DNA of 34,329 bases from Bacteroidetes bacterium CG12_big_fil_rev_8_21_14_0_65_60_17. Lineage in GTDB: Bacteria > Bacteroidota > Rhodothermia > Rhodothermales > UBA10348. Below the pieces are notes generated by a model. It saw only the letters and a list, made by a program, of their open reading frames with translations. It did not search any database and had not been told where the DNA came from. Positions 15,994 through 26,781 of this stretch are shown here, in pieces. The translations under genes and the position numbers were made by a program. The first letter of the stretch is position 1. Each line of letters starts with the position of its first letter. The stretch is taken from positions 1 to 34,329 of the forward strand of contig PCUY01000068.1 of the NCBI GenBank assembly GCA_002787815.1, read 5' to 3'.

Positions 15994-17076
15994 TCAATTT
16001 TTTTGTTTCATATCCATGAGAACGGACAGATAGGCAATATCCTCATCGGAAAGATGCTCTGAATCGGGGTCTTCTTCAGGCGTCAGATCCAGGAATCGGG
16101 GAGCCAGTTCGATGGCCCTGCGGACGGTTTCGACCAGCGGCTTGTTGACAAAGGCTCCCGCAGCATTTCGATGCCCACCCCCGCCGAGTGCCTGTGCCCA
16201 GTGGTGTACATGATCATCGGCCTTTGAGCGGAAGCTGATTTTGGTACCCTTTTCAGTTTCCTTGAAGAGCAGGGCAACACGGACGCCTTCAAGCGACAGG
16301 ATCATGTTGGCAATGCCCTCACTTTCTTCGGACGGAGCACCGGTATCGGCGAGCGCTGTCCGGGTGACCACCATCGAGCCCACCTGCCCATTGAAATCGA
16401 GTCGCAATGTTTCCAGGACCCGACCCATGAGACGCATGCCTTCGGGAGAACGTTTGTCATACACCTCGGCGTGGATGTGCGAGGAGTCCAGTTCGCCCCG
16501 CTCCATCAGATCGGCCACATCCCGGTGCAGTTTCGGGGTCACATTCGAGTAGCGAAACGACCCGGTATCGGTCATGATGGCCGTGTACAGACACGTGGCA
16601 ATGGAAGCGTCGACGGCATCCGCATCCCAGGCTGAAATAATTTCCCAGACGAGTTCTCCCGTCGAGGACGCCGTTTCACGCCGATACACCATGTCGAACC
16701 AGGACTCCGGGTCGGTATGATGGTCTATCAGGAGACTCGTGCCCGGTCCCTTCCGAAAAAACGTTCCGTGCTTTCCTATTCTGCTCTCCGAATTGGTATC
16801 CGCCACGATGAGAACATCGGCACGGGACAGCGCATCGAGTTGGGTCACCGAGCCATCATATTCCTGTAGCAGGTCCCGTCCGGGAAGCCAGTCCAGATTG
16901 TAGGGCGGCGGGTCGGCGTTGATCATATGAACACGCTTGCCTTTCTGCTCCAGGAACCAACCCAGCGCCAATTGAGAGCCTATGGCATCTCCGTCGGGAC
17001 GGGTGTGCACGGTAATGGCAACGGTTTCAGCTCTTTGCAGGCAGGACAGGACCTCGGACAGGGATGCATTGGACAT
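15994..17076 (-). CDS. nrnA: DHH-family phosphoesterase (NrnA-like nanoRNase / pAp phosphatase)
   Basis: The 360-residue protein has the DHH subfamily motifs: HTRPDGDAIGS (24-34), VADTNSESRIG (91-101), IDHH (117-120) and TDTGSFRYSN. It ends with the DHHA1 motif GGGGHRNAAG. Together these fit NrnA, which degrades 2-5 nt RNA and converts pAp to AMP. ATG 17076 is chosen because the upstream in-frame residues have no homology and lie after the M61 stop. About 30 acidic residues follow the DHHA1 domain. Specific activity is inferred from family only. Confidence 0.88.
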   Translation of the reverse strand: MSNASLSEVLSCLQRAETVAITVHTRPDGDAIGSQLALGWFLEQKGKRVHMINADPPPYNLDWLPGRDLLQEYDGSVTQLDALSRADVLIVADTNSESRIGKHGTFFRKGPGTSLLIDHHTDPESWFDMVYRRETASSTGELVWEIISAWDADAVDASIATCLYTAIMTDTGSFRYSNVTPKLHRDVADLMERGELDSSHIHAEVYDKRSPEGMRLMGRVLETLRLDFNGQVGSMVVTRTALADTGAPSEESEGIANMILSLEGVRVALLFKETEKGTKISFRSKADDHVHHWAQALGGGGHRNAAGAFVNKPLVETVRRAIELAPRFLDLTPEEDPDSEHLSDEDIAYLSVLMDMKQKN

Positions 17077-17122
17077 GCGGCACACGAAAAATGGACAGTC
17101 CGCATTGAACCCACTGGCGGCA

Positions 17123-18979
17123 TCAATGTTCGGTATCCAGTTGCCACAGCCATGCCTCACGCAGGGACATCATGTCCGGCGTAACCTCCAGCCCTGCATC
17201 TTCAAAGAGCACCACCTCCCGGTCCGTACGTTCGACCGGGGTCAGCATTGTGTCGAATGTCACACCGCGGGAGACTACCCGTATGTGGAGCGTACGTCCG
17301 GGCTCGAAAGTGTCAAGCAGTGCGTCCAGGTATGCCGGATGACTGATTTCGCGTCCGTCCACCCGTGTAATCAGGTCGCCCGTGGCAATCCCTGCAGCGT
17401 GAAGCGGTGTTCCCTCCAGGACAGGCCCCTGGACCCGGAGACCCTCACCGTCTGCGGCCAAACGTCCACCGACGGTAAAGGCACCGGGCTCCGCCGGCCT
17501 GATCAACATGCCGGCATGGGCCAGAAGCGCGTCATAGTCCATGGCATCGTTTCCGAATACATATCGCTCGAAAAACTTCCGGGCGAATGCCGTGCTACCG
17601 GACACATGCGCCAACGCCTGCTCCAGGTCTGACGATGTGATCGGTCTCTCGTTGCGTCCGTATGTCTGCCAGAGGTAACGCATGAGTGCATCGACAGACG
17701 TGTCATATTCACTGCGGAGGGCGAGATCCAACCCAAGTCCCAGGGCACTCCCCCACGTGTAGTAGGAAATGAATGTGTTCGCCGTGTTCATCGGATCGCG
17801 GAAACTTCCCTGATCAGAGAAGGCGGCCCAGCGGCTCATATCGGCAACCGAGCGGTGCATACGCCCCGGACTGTCCAACACTGTATTGATCCGCGCGGCA
17901 AGTCCCACCGCGTAATCGGCCGCGCTGGAAAGCCCTGCCCGGTGGATGGACAGGTCGGTGTAATAGCTGGTGAACCCTTCGGCGAACCAGAGCAGATCGG
18001 TCTGATTGGTCGACGTGAACACAAACGGCTCCAAATCGCGAGGGCGTATGCGCTCCACGTTCCACTGGTGAAAAAACTCGTGCGACATGGTGCCCAGATT
18101 GGCCAGGCCGTCTGGTGCGAGCGGGTTAGTGCTGGTTACCATCGTGGAGTTCCTGTGCTCCATTCCGTCACCATGTACCCAGGGAGTGTAACCGACAATG
18201 AACGTATAACTCCCGTTGTCGTAGTGCGGCATCTCACCAAAGACGCGGTGCTGGGCACGCACAATACGTTCCACGTTGCGTGCAAAAGCGGCACCCTCCT
18301 CGTCCGTACCCTGGTGCCGGAGCGCAATACGGTATGGAATGACGCGGTCTCCATCGGAGATATCCCATGCGTACCAGGTCATCGGCGCAATCACCGTCGG
18401 CGAATCCATGAAATAGGCCATGTCGGGTGCCGTGAATACGTCCGGATGATCCGTTTCAAAGAGTTGTGTCGCTATGTCCCATGAAGGGCCGGGACGGTGG
18501 AACCGGACGCTCACGGGTGCATCCCACAGATCAGGCGCCCACATGAACGTCGCCGGCATGTTCATGTGCGCCTGTGTGCGGTCGAATCCGGAATACGTCC
18601 CGTCGGCACGGTCCGCGAAGAGGGTATAGGCCAGCGTCACGTCACCGCCGCTCGTTGTGATTTCCCAGTTGAACGGATCGGTCCGTTCAACAGCCAGGGG
18701 GCGCCCATCGCGTCCCGTGGCACGGACATCATACACGTTCTTCGCAAATTCGTGCAGTGCATAGCGCCCCGGCGAACTCCTGCTCATGGTAACGCGAAGA
18801 CTCCCGTCGCCCGGTACATCCCGAAACGTGACCGTAATGTGCGCCTCGTGATGGGCAATGTCATCGAATGTGACTTCGTACAGCGTACCGGGCGACGTGT
18901 CCGTGTCGGCCGCGCGCAACCCACCGTTCGCCGGTTGGGCCGCGATCAGCGCGGCCAGCAGTAAAGAATGCAGTCTCAT
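17123..18979 (-). CDS. secreted M61-family metalloprotease with PDZ domain
   Basis: The 618-residue protein has a signal peptide (SLLLAALIAAQPANG), an N-terminal beta domain, a gluzincin catalytic domain with HEFFHQWN (zinc His 300 and 304) and the third ligand Glu334 in FAEGFTSYY. A C-terminal PDZ domain (~530-600) carries AAGIATGDLITRVDG. The family is glycyl aminopeptidase-like and acts outside the cytoplasm. ATG 18979 is chosen because the signal peptide starts there; an earlier in-frame GTG at 19045 would overlap pdxH. A TATAT box lies about 10 bp upstream, but no good -35 is seen. Confidence 0.9.
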   Translation of the reverse strand: MRLHSLLLAALIAAQPANGGLRAADTDTSPGTLYEVTFDDIAHHEAHITVTFRDVPGDGSLRVTMSRSSPGRYALHEFAKNVYDVRATGRDGRPLAVERTDPFNWEITTSGGDVTLAYTLFADRADGTYSGFDRTQAHMNMPATFMWAPDLWDAPVSVRFHRPGPSWDIATQLFETDHPDVFTAPDMAYFMDSPTVIAPMTWYAWDISDGDRVIPYRIALRHQGTDEEGAAFARNVERIVRAQHRVFGEMPHYDNGSYTFIVGYTPWVHGDGMEHRNSTMVTSTNPLAPDGLANLGTMSHEFFHQWNVERIRPRDLEPFVFTSTNQTDLLWFAEGFTSYYTDLSIHRAGLSSAADYAVGLAARINTVLDSPGRMHRSVADMSRWAAFSDQGSFRDPMNTANTFISYYTWGSALGLGLDLALRSEYDTSVDALMRYLWQTYGRNERPITSSDLEQALAHVSGSTAFARKFFERYVFGNDAMDYDALLAHAGMLIRPAEPGAFTVGGRLAADGEGLRVQGPVLEGTPLHAAGIATGDLITRVDGREISHPAYLDALLDTFEPGRTLHIRVVSRGVTFDTMLTPVERTDREVVLFEDAGLEVTPDMMSLREAWLWQLDTEH

Positions 18980-19017
18980 GAGCAAGATATAACGTTTACG
19001 TATCAGACACGGGAAAC

Positions 19018-19686
19018 CTACGGGTATAACCTCTCGACTTCCCATTTCATCTGTTTTTTTTCATCTTCGTCGCGCAGGAACACCAGTCGGTCGTGCAGCC
19101 GGAAGGGCCGTCCCTGCCAGAACTCCATGCGCTCCGGACGTACCAGCCACCCTCCCCAGTACGGCGGAAGGGGCACGTCCTTCCCTTTGAACGCCTCTTC
19201 CTGCTCCCGGACCGCCCGCTCCAGGTCTTTTCTCGACGCAAGCCGGCGGCTCTGCCTCGACGCCCATGCACCAATGCGGCTGCCCCGGGACCGGGACTGG
19301 AAATAGGCATCGGACTCCTCGCGCGAAACCCGTTCCACCCGTCCTTCAATCCGTATTTGCCGCTCCAGGATGGGCCAATGGAAAAGAAGCGCGGCGTGCG
19401 GATTCCCGTCCAGTTCGCGCGACTTGCGCGATTCGTAATTGGTATAGAACACAAATCCACGCTCATCGGCGGTCTTGAGAAGCACCATGCGGGAGGATGG
19501 ACGCCCGTTGGGTGTGGCCGTGGAAAGCGCCATGGCCTCGGGCATGAACAGCCCTGATTTTTCGGCAGCGCGGTACCAGGCATGAAAGAGCTCCATGGGA
19601 TCGCCAGCAGTAGAGACGTCGGGCATGCCGACAACGATGCCCCGTCCGGCCGTCCACAGCGCCCGTAGTGTAGTCAGAATGCTCAT
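19018..19686 (-). CDS. pdxH: pyridoxamine 5'-phosphate oxidase
   Basis: The 222-residue protein contains the FMN-binding segments [18 protein letters not shown] and [20 protein letters not shown], and the C-terminal PdxH signature [17 protein letters not shown] ending in ERLYP. It oxidises pyridoxine or pyridoxamine phosphate to PLP. The N-terminal 20 residues are not conserved, and an in-frame ATG at 19626 is an alternative start. ATG 19686 is preferred because it forms an ATGA overlap with the LolD-like stop. With pdxA it gives two PLP-pathway genes in one array. Confidence 0.94.
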   Translation of the reverse strand: MSILTTLRALWTAGRGIVVGMPDVSTAGDPMELFHAWYRAAEKSGLFMPEAMALSTATPNGRPSSRMVLLKTADERGFVFYTNYESRKSRELDGNPHAALLFHWPILERQIRIEGRVERVSREESDAYFQSRSRGSRIGAWASRQSRRLASRKDLERAVREQEEAFKGKDVPLPPYWGGWLVRPERMEFWQGRPFRLHDRLVFLRDEDEKKQMKWEVERLYP

Positions 19687-20375
19687 GTTTCGTGCAGCGT
19701 CCCCTGATCGAGCCGGACCGTCCGATCGGCCATGGCCGCAAATACAGGATTATGGGTTACGAGGACAAATGTCTGTCCCAACTCACGGCTCAGCCTGATG
19801 AGTTCGTTGTGCAGGACGTCTGCCGTTTTCTCATCCAGGTTGCCTGTTGGCTCATCGGCCAGCACGACATCGGGCGCGTTCATCAGCGCCCGGGCTATGG
19901 CCACGCGCTGTTTTTCGCCGCCCGACAACTCGGACGGCCGGTGATCGAGTCGATCGGACAGACCTACTGTTTCCAGGAGCTCAGCCGCCCGCATGCGCGC
20001 CCCGGATCCATCCCGGCGCGCAATGAGCGCCGGCATGAGGACATTCTCGAGCGCTGAAAACTCCGGCAGAAGATGATGGAACTGGAATACGAACCCGATA
20101 CTCCGGTTGCGGAAAGCGGACAGGGCTTCATCATTTGCCGCGAACATATCCTGCCCTTCAAAAAGAACCGTCCCTCCGTTGGGCCGGTCGAGCGCACCCA
20201 TGATATGCAGCAGCGTACTCTTTCCGGAGCCACTTTCCCCCGTAATGGCCACCACTTCGCCGCGCGAGACGGACAGGTTCGCATCTACCAGAACAGGAAG
20301 TTGCCCGCCCGTTGCCGTCGTATAGGTACGCTCAACATGGCGAACCTCAACTATCGGTAGCGCGCTGGATGTCAT
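19683..20375 (-). CDS. lolD: LolD-like ABC transporter ATP-binding protein
   Basis: The 230-residue ATPase has Walker [10 protein letters not shown] (46-54), signature LSGGEKQR (150-157) and Walker [10 protein letters not shown] (170-178). Its Q-loop [15 protein letters not shown] is characteristic of LolD, which powers release of lipoproteins from the inner membrane with LolC/LolE-type permeases. No permease gene is next to it; pdxH follows directly. The start overlaps the end of the response-regulator gene by 29 bp. This is long, but no later ATG precedes the conserved [11 protein letters not shown] strand. Confidence 0.87.
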   Translation of the reverse strand: MTSSALPIVEVRHVERTYTTATGGQLPVLVDANLSVSRGEVVAITGESGSGKSTLLHIMGALDRPNGGTVLFEGQDMFAANDEALSAFRNRSIGFVFQFHHLLPEFSALENVLMPALIARRDGSGARMRAAELLETVGLSDRLDHRPSELSGGEKQRVAIARALMNAPDVVLADEPTGNLDEKTADVLHNELIRLSRELGQTFVLVTHNPVFAAMADRTVRLDQGTLHET

Positions 20376-21738
20376 ACTTGTCCATCTTGTTGTAGAGATG
20401 CGAACGTTGGATGCCGATGGCCTCGGCAGTGCGGGAAATATTCCAGTCGAACTCGCTGAGCTTGTGCTCGATGAAGAGCTTCTCGGCCATGTCCCGGAAT
20501 TCCTGGAACTGATCGAAGCGGTCCATCAGTCCCATGATGGGGTTGACATGGCTTCCCGCGGGTGCCACGTAACGCTCCACATCCAGATGCGTAATGCGTT
20601 CGCCCTGGCTGAGAATGGTCAACCGCTCGACAACGTTGTGCAACTCGCGCACGTTGCCTCGCCATTCACAGGCTTCGAGCGCGGAGAGTGCTTCGGGGGT
20701 GAAAGCCTTCGGCTCCAACCCGTTGCGGCGCGCGAGCCGATCGGCAATGTGTTCCGCAATAATGGGTATGTCGCTGCGGCGGTCCCTGAGCGGCGGAACG
20801 TGCATGAGAATGACCGACAGGCGGTGATACAGGTCCTCCCGAAAACCGCCCTCCCGGGTACGCTCGAGCAGGTCCTTGTTGGTGGCTGCAATTACACGGA
20901 CGTCGACCGGAATGGACCGGTCCCCACCGACACGCGTGATTTCATTTTCCTGCAGCGCGCGCAGCACCTTGGCCTGCGCCGACAGGCTCATGTCACCGAT
21001 TTCGTCCAGGAAGAGCGTACCGCCATGGGCCTGTTCGAATTTTCCGATCCGCTGCTTTGTTGCCCCGGTGAAGCTTCCCTTTTCGTGACCGAAAAGCTCG
21101 CTTTCAATGAGCTCGCCGGGAATGGCCGCACAGTTGACTTCAACCACGGGCCCGTCGGCCCGGCTCGACTGCCGGTGAACCCACTTGGCCACGAGTTCCT
21201 TTCCCGTTCCGGGCTCGCCCGTGATCAGGACACGGGCTTCTGTCGGAGCCACACGGTCAATGGTGTCCTTGATATGGCGGATGGCCGCGCTCTCGCCGAG
21301 GATGGGCGTCAGATCGCTCGCGTGGCGCTCGGAAATGGTTTGGCGCATCCGGCGGTTCTCGGCCTCGAGCTGGCCGCGGTCCATGGCGTTGCGGAGTGCG
21401 ACGAGCAGACGGTTCAAATCCGGGGGCTTCTCGACGAAGTCGAACGCGCCGAGCTTGGTCGCCTCCACCGCTGTTTCAATGGTGCCGTGCCCGGAAATCA
21501 TGACCACGGGCACACCCAGCCCTTCTTTTTCCATGGCCGCCAGTACCTCGAGGCCGTCCAGCTTGGGCATCTTGACGTCAAGCAGAACGACGTCGAACGG
21601 CTGCAGACGCAGCGCCGAGAGCGCCGCCTCGCCATTCTCAGCTTCCGTTACAGCCCAGTCCTCGTATTCCAGAATTTCCCGAAGCGTCCGACGGATGGCC
21701 GCTTCGTCATCTACCACAAGGATGGAGGGTACTGCCAC
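20347..21738 (-). CDS. sigma-54-dependent response regulator (NtrC/NtrX family)
   Basis: The 463-residue regulator has three parts. The receiver domain carries phospho-acceptor Asp54 in LLDVKMP and an early DDE. The AAA+ domain has Walker [22 protein letters not shown] and Walker [12 protein letters not shown]. The C-terminal Fis-type helix-turn-helix is [20 protein letters not shown]. The sigma-54 contact loop reads GSFTGA rather than GAFTGA, a variant found in many NtrX-like proteins. It should activate sigma-54 promoters when phosphorylated. No histidine kinase is adjacent, so its signal is unknown. It starts 14 bp after the TPR gene stop. Confidence 0.93.
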   Translation of the reverse strand: MAVPSILVVDDEAAIRRTLREILEYEDWAVTEAENGEAALSALRLQPFDVVLLDVKMPKLDGLEVLAAMEKEGLGVPVVMISGHGTIETAVEATKLGAFDFVEKPPDLNRLLVALRNAMDRGQLEAENRRMRQTISERHASDLTPILGESAAIRHIKDTIDRVAPTEARVLITGEPGTGKELVAKWVHRQSSRADGPVVEVNCAAIPGELIESELFGHEKGSFTGATKQRIGKFEQAHGGTLFLDEIGDMSLSAQAKVLRALQENEITRVGGDRSIPVDVRVIAATNKDLLERTREGGFREDLYHRLSVILMHVPPLRDRRSDIPIIAEHIADRLARRNGLEPKAFTPEALSALEACEWRGNVRELHNVVERLTILSQGERITHLDVERYVAPAGSHVNPIMGLMDRFDQFQEFRDMAEKLFIEHKLSEFDWNISRTAEAIGIQRSHLYNKMDKYDIQRATDS

Positions 21739-21752
21739 GGCGTTGCCCTTCG

Positions 21753-24923
<3,171 letters not shown>

Positions 24924-24930
24924 GGGAACC

Positions 24931-25743
24931 ATGTACCGCATTCCAGCCCTGGTTTTCACGCTCGTCGCCATTCAACTGGCCGCATGCAGCCGGGAAGCGG
25001 CTCCCCGACTCGTCCCGCCCTCCGAGCGCGATGATCGTGCTGCGGAAGCGTTCGGCCCCGACGCGCCGGTGCTGGCCAAGCTCGATGGCTCCTTCCGGCT
25101 GAGCGGGCTGGACGCGGAGACGCTCGGCGCTCCGGTGACCTGGGTGGCGATAGACAGCCTGGGCGACCTGGGCCTCATACAGTTCGAAACCGACGGGACC
25201 GGCGAGTTACCCGGCGCCTTCAATGGACGGCCCCTCCAGCAGGAACAGCTTGCGGGTGGCTTGCGCGTCGCATCTACCCGTACTGAATGGATGCGGGCCA
25301 TTGGGTTGCACCTCACGGGACAGTCCGATGGTGACGGCGTGTCGGGCCGCGCGGACAGCCTGCAGGGCCTGCCGCCCCTGGCGCGGGAGGTGGCTGCGGC
25401 GCCCTCCTGGGTGCTCGTGCGCGACATGGCGCTTGCAGGCCGGGTGGCGCCCCCCGGTATCCGGGACATCCCGCAGATCGGGCAGATCATGGGGCGTTTC
25501 GATGCCATTGCGGTCGGCGTTACGCCGCGTTCCGACACACTTCACGTAGAACTCACAGGGCAGCCCGTTGAGGGAGCATCGGCCACGCAGATCGCTGGTT
25601 TACTCTCTGCCGCGGCTCTCTTCGCAGGAATGCAATCCACGCTGCCCGATCGGATCCGCGACATCATTCGCTCGACGCGTGTCACCACGCGGCGAAACCG
25701 CGTTGTGGTAACGGCAACTGTTGTAAATCAGACGCCGCGGTGA
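24931..25743 (+). CDS. lipoprotein of unknown function
   Basis: The 270-residue product starts with a lipoprotein signal (FTLVAIQLAAC), so it should be lipid-anchored in the envelope. The rest is rich in Ala, Gly and Asp with no motif I recognise. Its layout (APVLAKLDGSF near the N-terminus, VLVRDMALAG in the middle and a C-terminal VVVTATVVN strand) is compatible with a mixed alpha/beta periplasmic domain. It begins 7 bp after pgk and is followed 34 bp later by the amidinotransferase gene, so it is probably in the glycolytic operon. Confidence 0.75.
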   Translation: MYRIPALVFTLVAIQLAACSREAAPRLVPPSERDDRAAEAFGPDAPVLAKLDGSFRLSGLDAETLGAPVTWVAIDSLGDLGLIQFETDGTGELPGAFNGRPLQQEQLAGGLRVASTRTEWMRAIGLHLTGQSDGDGVSGRADSLQGLPPLAREVAAAPSWVLVRDMALAGRVAPPGIRDIPQIGQIMGRFDAIAVGVTPRSDTLHVELTGQPVEGASATQIAGLLSAAALFAGMQSTLPDRIRDIIRSTRVTTRRNRVVVTATVVNQTPR

Positions 25744-25777
25744 ATACATTGCGTCGCCTCCTGATCAACCGACGCGT

Positions 25778-26743
25778 ATGATTTACCGGGATCTGTCTGC
25801 CATTGATTTCAGCACGGAAGCGTGCCTTGGCGTTCCGCGCCCGGAACGCGTTCTGATGACCACGCCCACGCACTTCGACGTGGAGTACGTGATCAATGCG
25901 CATATGGCGGGTAATATAGGATCGGTCGACCGGGACGTGGCGCGCATCCAGTGGGACGAGGTCCGTGCGGCATTTGAACAGACCGGCATGGAGGTCTCGG
26001 TCATTGACGGCGCCGAGGGGTTTCCCGATATGGTGTTCTGTGCCAATCAGTCCCTCCCCGTGCGTCTTCCGGCGGGAACGTCGCCGCCGGCAGCCCAGTC
26101 GCCTCCGGCAGCCCAGTCGTCTCCGGCAGCCCAGTCGTCGTCCTCAGGGGCCGCGCACCGCGTCGTGCTCAGCCGCATGTATGCCCTGCAGCGGCGCCTC
26201 GAGGTGCCGTATTTCCAGCGATTTTTCGCCGGCCAGGACTATGACGTCATAGAAGACGTGGCCATCGCAGACATTGCATTCGAAGGTATGGGCGATGCCA
26301 TGTGGCACCCCGGGCGCTGGCTGCTCTACGGCGGATACGGTTTCCGCACGAATCCGGCCGCCTATGACATCATTGATCGGCAACTCGACGTCCCGATTGT
26401 GCTGCTCTATCTCGATGATCCCGACTTCTACCACCTGGACACGTGCCTCTGCGTGCTGGACGAAGACCATGCGCTGGCCTTTCCGGGGGCGTTCGAGTCC
26501 TGTGGATACGACCTGCTGAAGCATTTCTTCAAGGTCGTGATCGAGACCCCGGAACACGAAGCCCGGGAGCTGTTCGCCTGCAACGCGACCTGCGCCGACG
26601 GCAAACATGTCATCCTGCAGAAGGGCAGCACGGAAACATGCCGTCGGCTTCGGGAACACGGGTTCACCCCGGTCGAAGTCGACACCGGCGAATTCATGAA
26701 GTCTGGCGGATCGGTCTACTGCATGAAACAGCTCTACTGGTAG
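25778..26743 (+). CDS. amidinotransferase/arginine-deiminase superfamily protein
   Basis: The 321-residue protein has the pentein-fold pattern of this superfamily: MTTPTHFDVEYVIN near the start, EGFPDMVFCANQ, FEGMGDAMWHPGRWLLYGGYG, FYHLDTCLCVLD with the catalytic His, and the catalytic Cys315 in SGGSVYCMKQLYW at the C-terminus. Dimethylargininase, arginine deiminase and related CtlX-like proteins share this arrangement, and the exact substrate cannot be assigned. Residues 102-121 are a six-residue tandem repeat (SPPAAQ, SPPAAQ, SSPAAQ) inserted between core strands. It ends in a terminator hairpin before the convergent receptor gene. Confidence 0.82.
   Translation: MIYRDLSAIDFSTEACLGVPRPERVLMTTPTHFDVEYVINAHMAGNIGSVDRDVARIQWDEVRAAFEQTGMEVSVIDGAEGFPDMVFCANQSLPVRLPAGTSPPAAQSPPAAQSSPAAQSSSSGAAHRVVLSRMYALQRRLEVPYFQRFFAGQDYDVIEDVAIADIAFEGMGDAMWHPGRWLLYGGYGFRTNPAAYDIIDRQLDVPIVLLYLDDPDFYHLDTCLCVLDEDHALAFPGAFESCGYDLLKHFFKVVIETPEHEARELFACNATCADGKHVILQKGSTETCRRLREHGFTPVEVDTGEFMKSGGSVYCMKQLYW
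26081..26140 (+). repeat. three 18-bp tandem repeats inside the amidinotransferase gene
   Basis: Three head-to-tail copies of an 18-base unit (26081-26098, 26099-26116, 26117-26134) differ at one or two bases and end with two extra TCG codons. In frame they add Ser-Pro-Pro-Ala-Ala-Gln units, a flexible linker. Copy number could change by slippage without breaking the frame. Confidence 0.9.
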
Positions 26744-26761
26744 CGCGCCGCCGCACCATGT

Positions 26762-26781
26762 GGTTGTTCAACAGCCTTTTT
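26762..26781 (+). terminator. intrinsic terminator of the gap operon
   Basis: GGTTGT-TCA-ACAGCC forms a 6-bp stem (one G-U pair) with a 3-base loop at 26762-26776, followed directly by five Ts and ATT. It lies 19 bp after the amidinotransferase stop and overlaps the last codon of the convergent receptor gene. Confidence 0.5.

Noticed and set aside
20999-21090. GSFTGA instead of GAFTGA as a loss of sigma-54 contact
   Set aside because: The Thr-Gly core is intact and GSFTGA is common in NtrX-like regulators.
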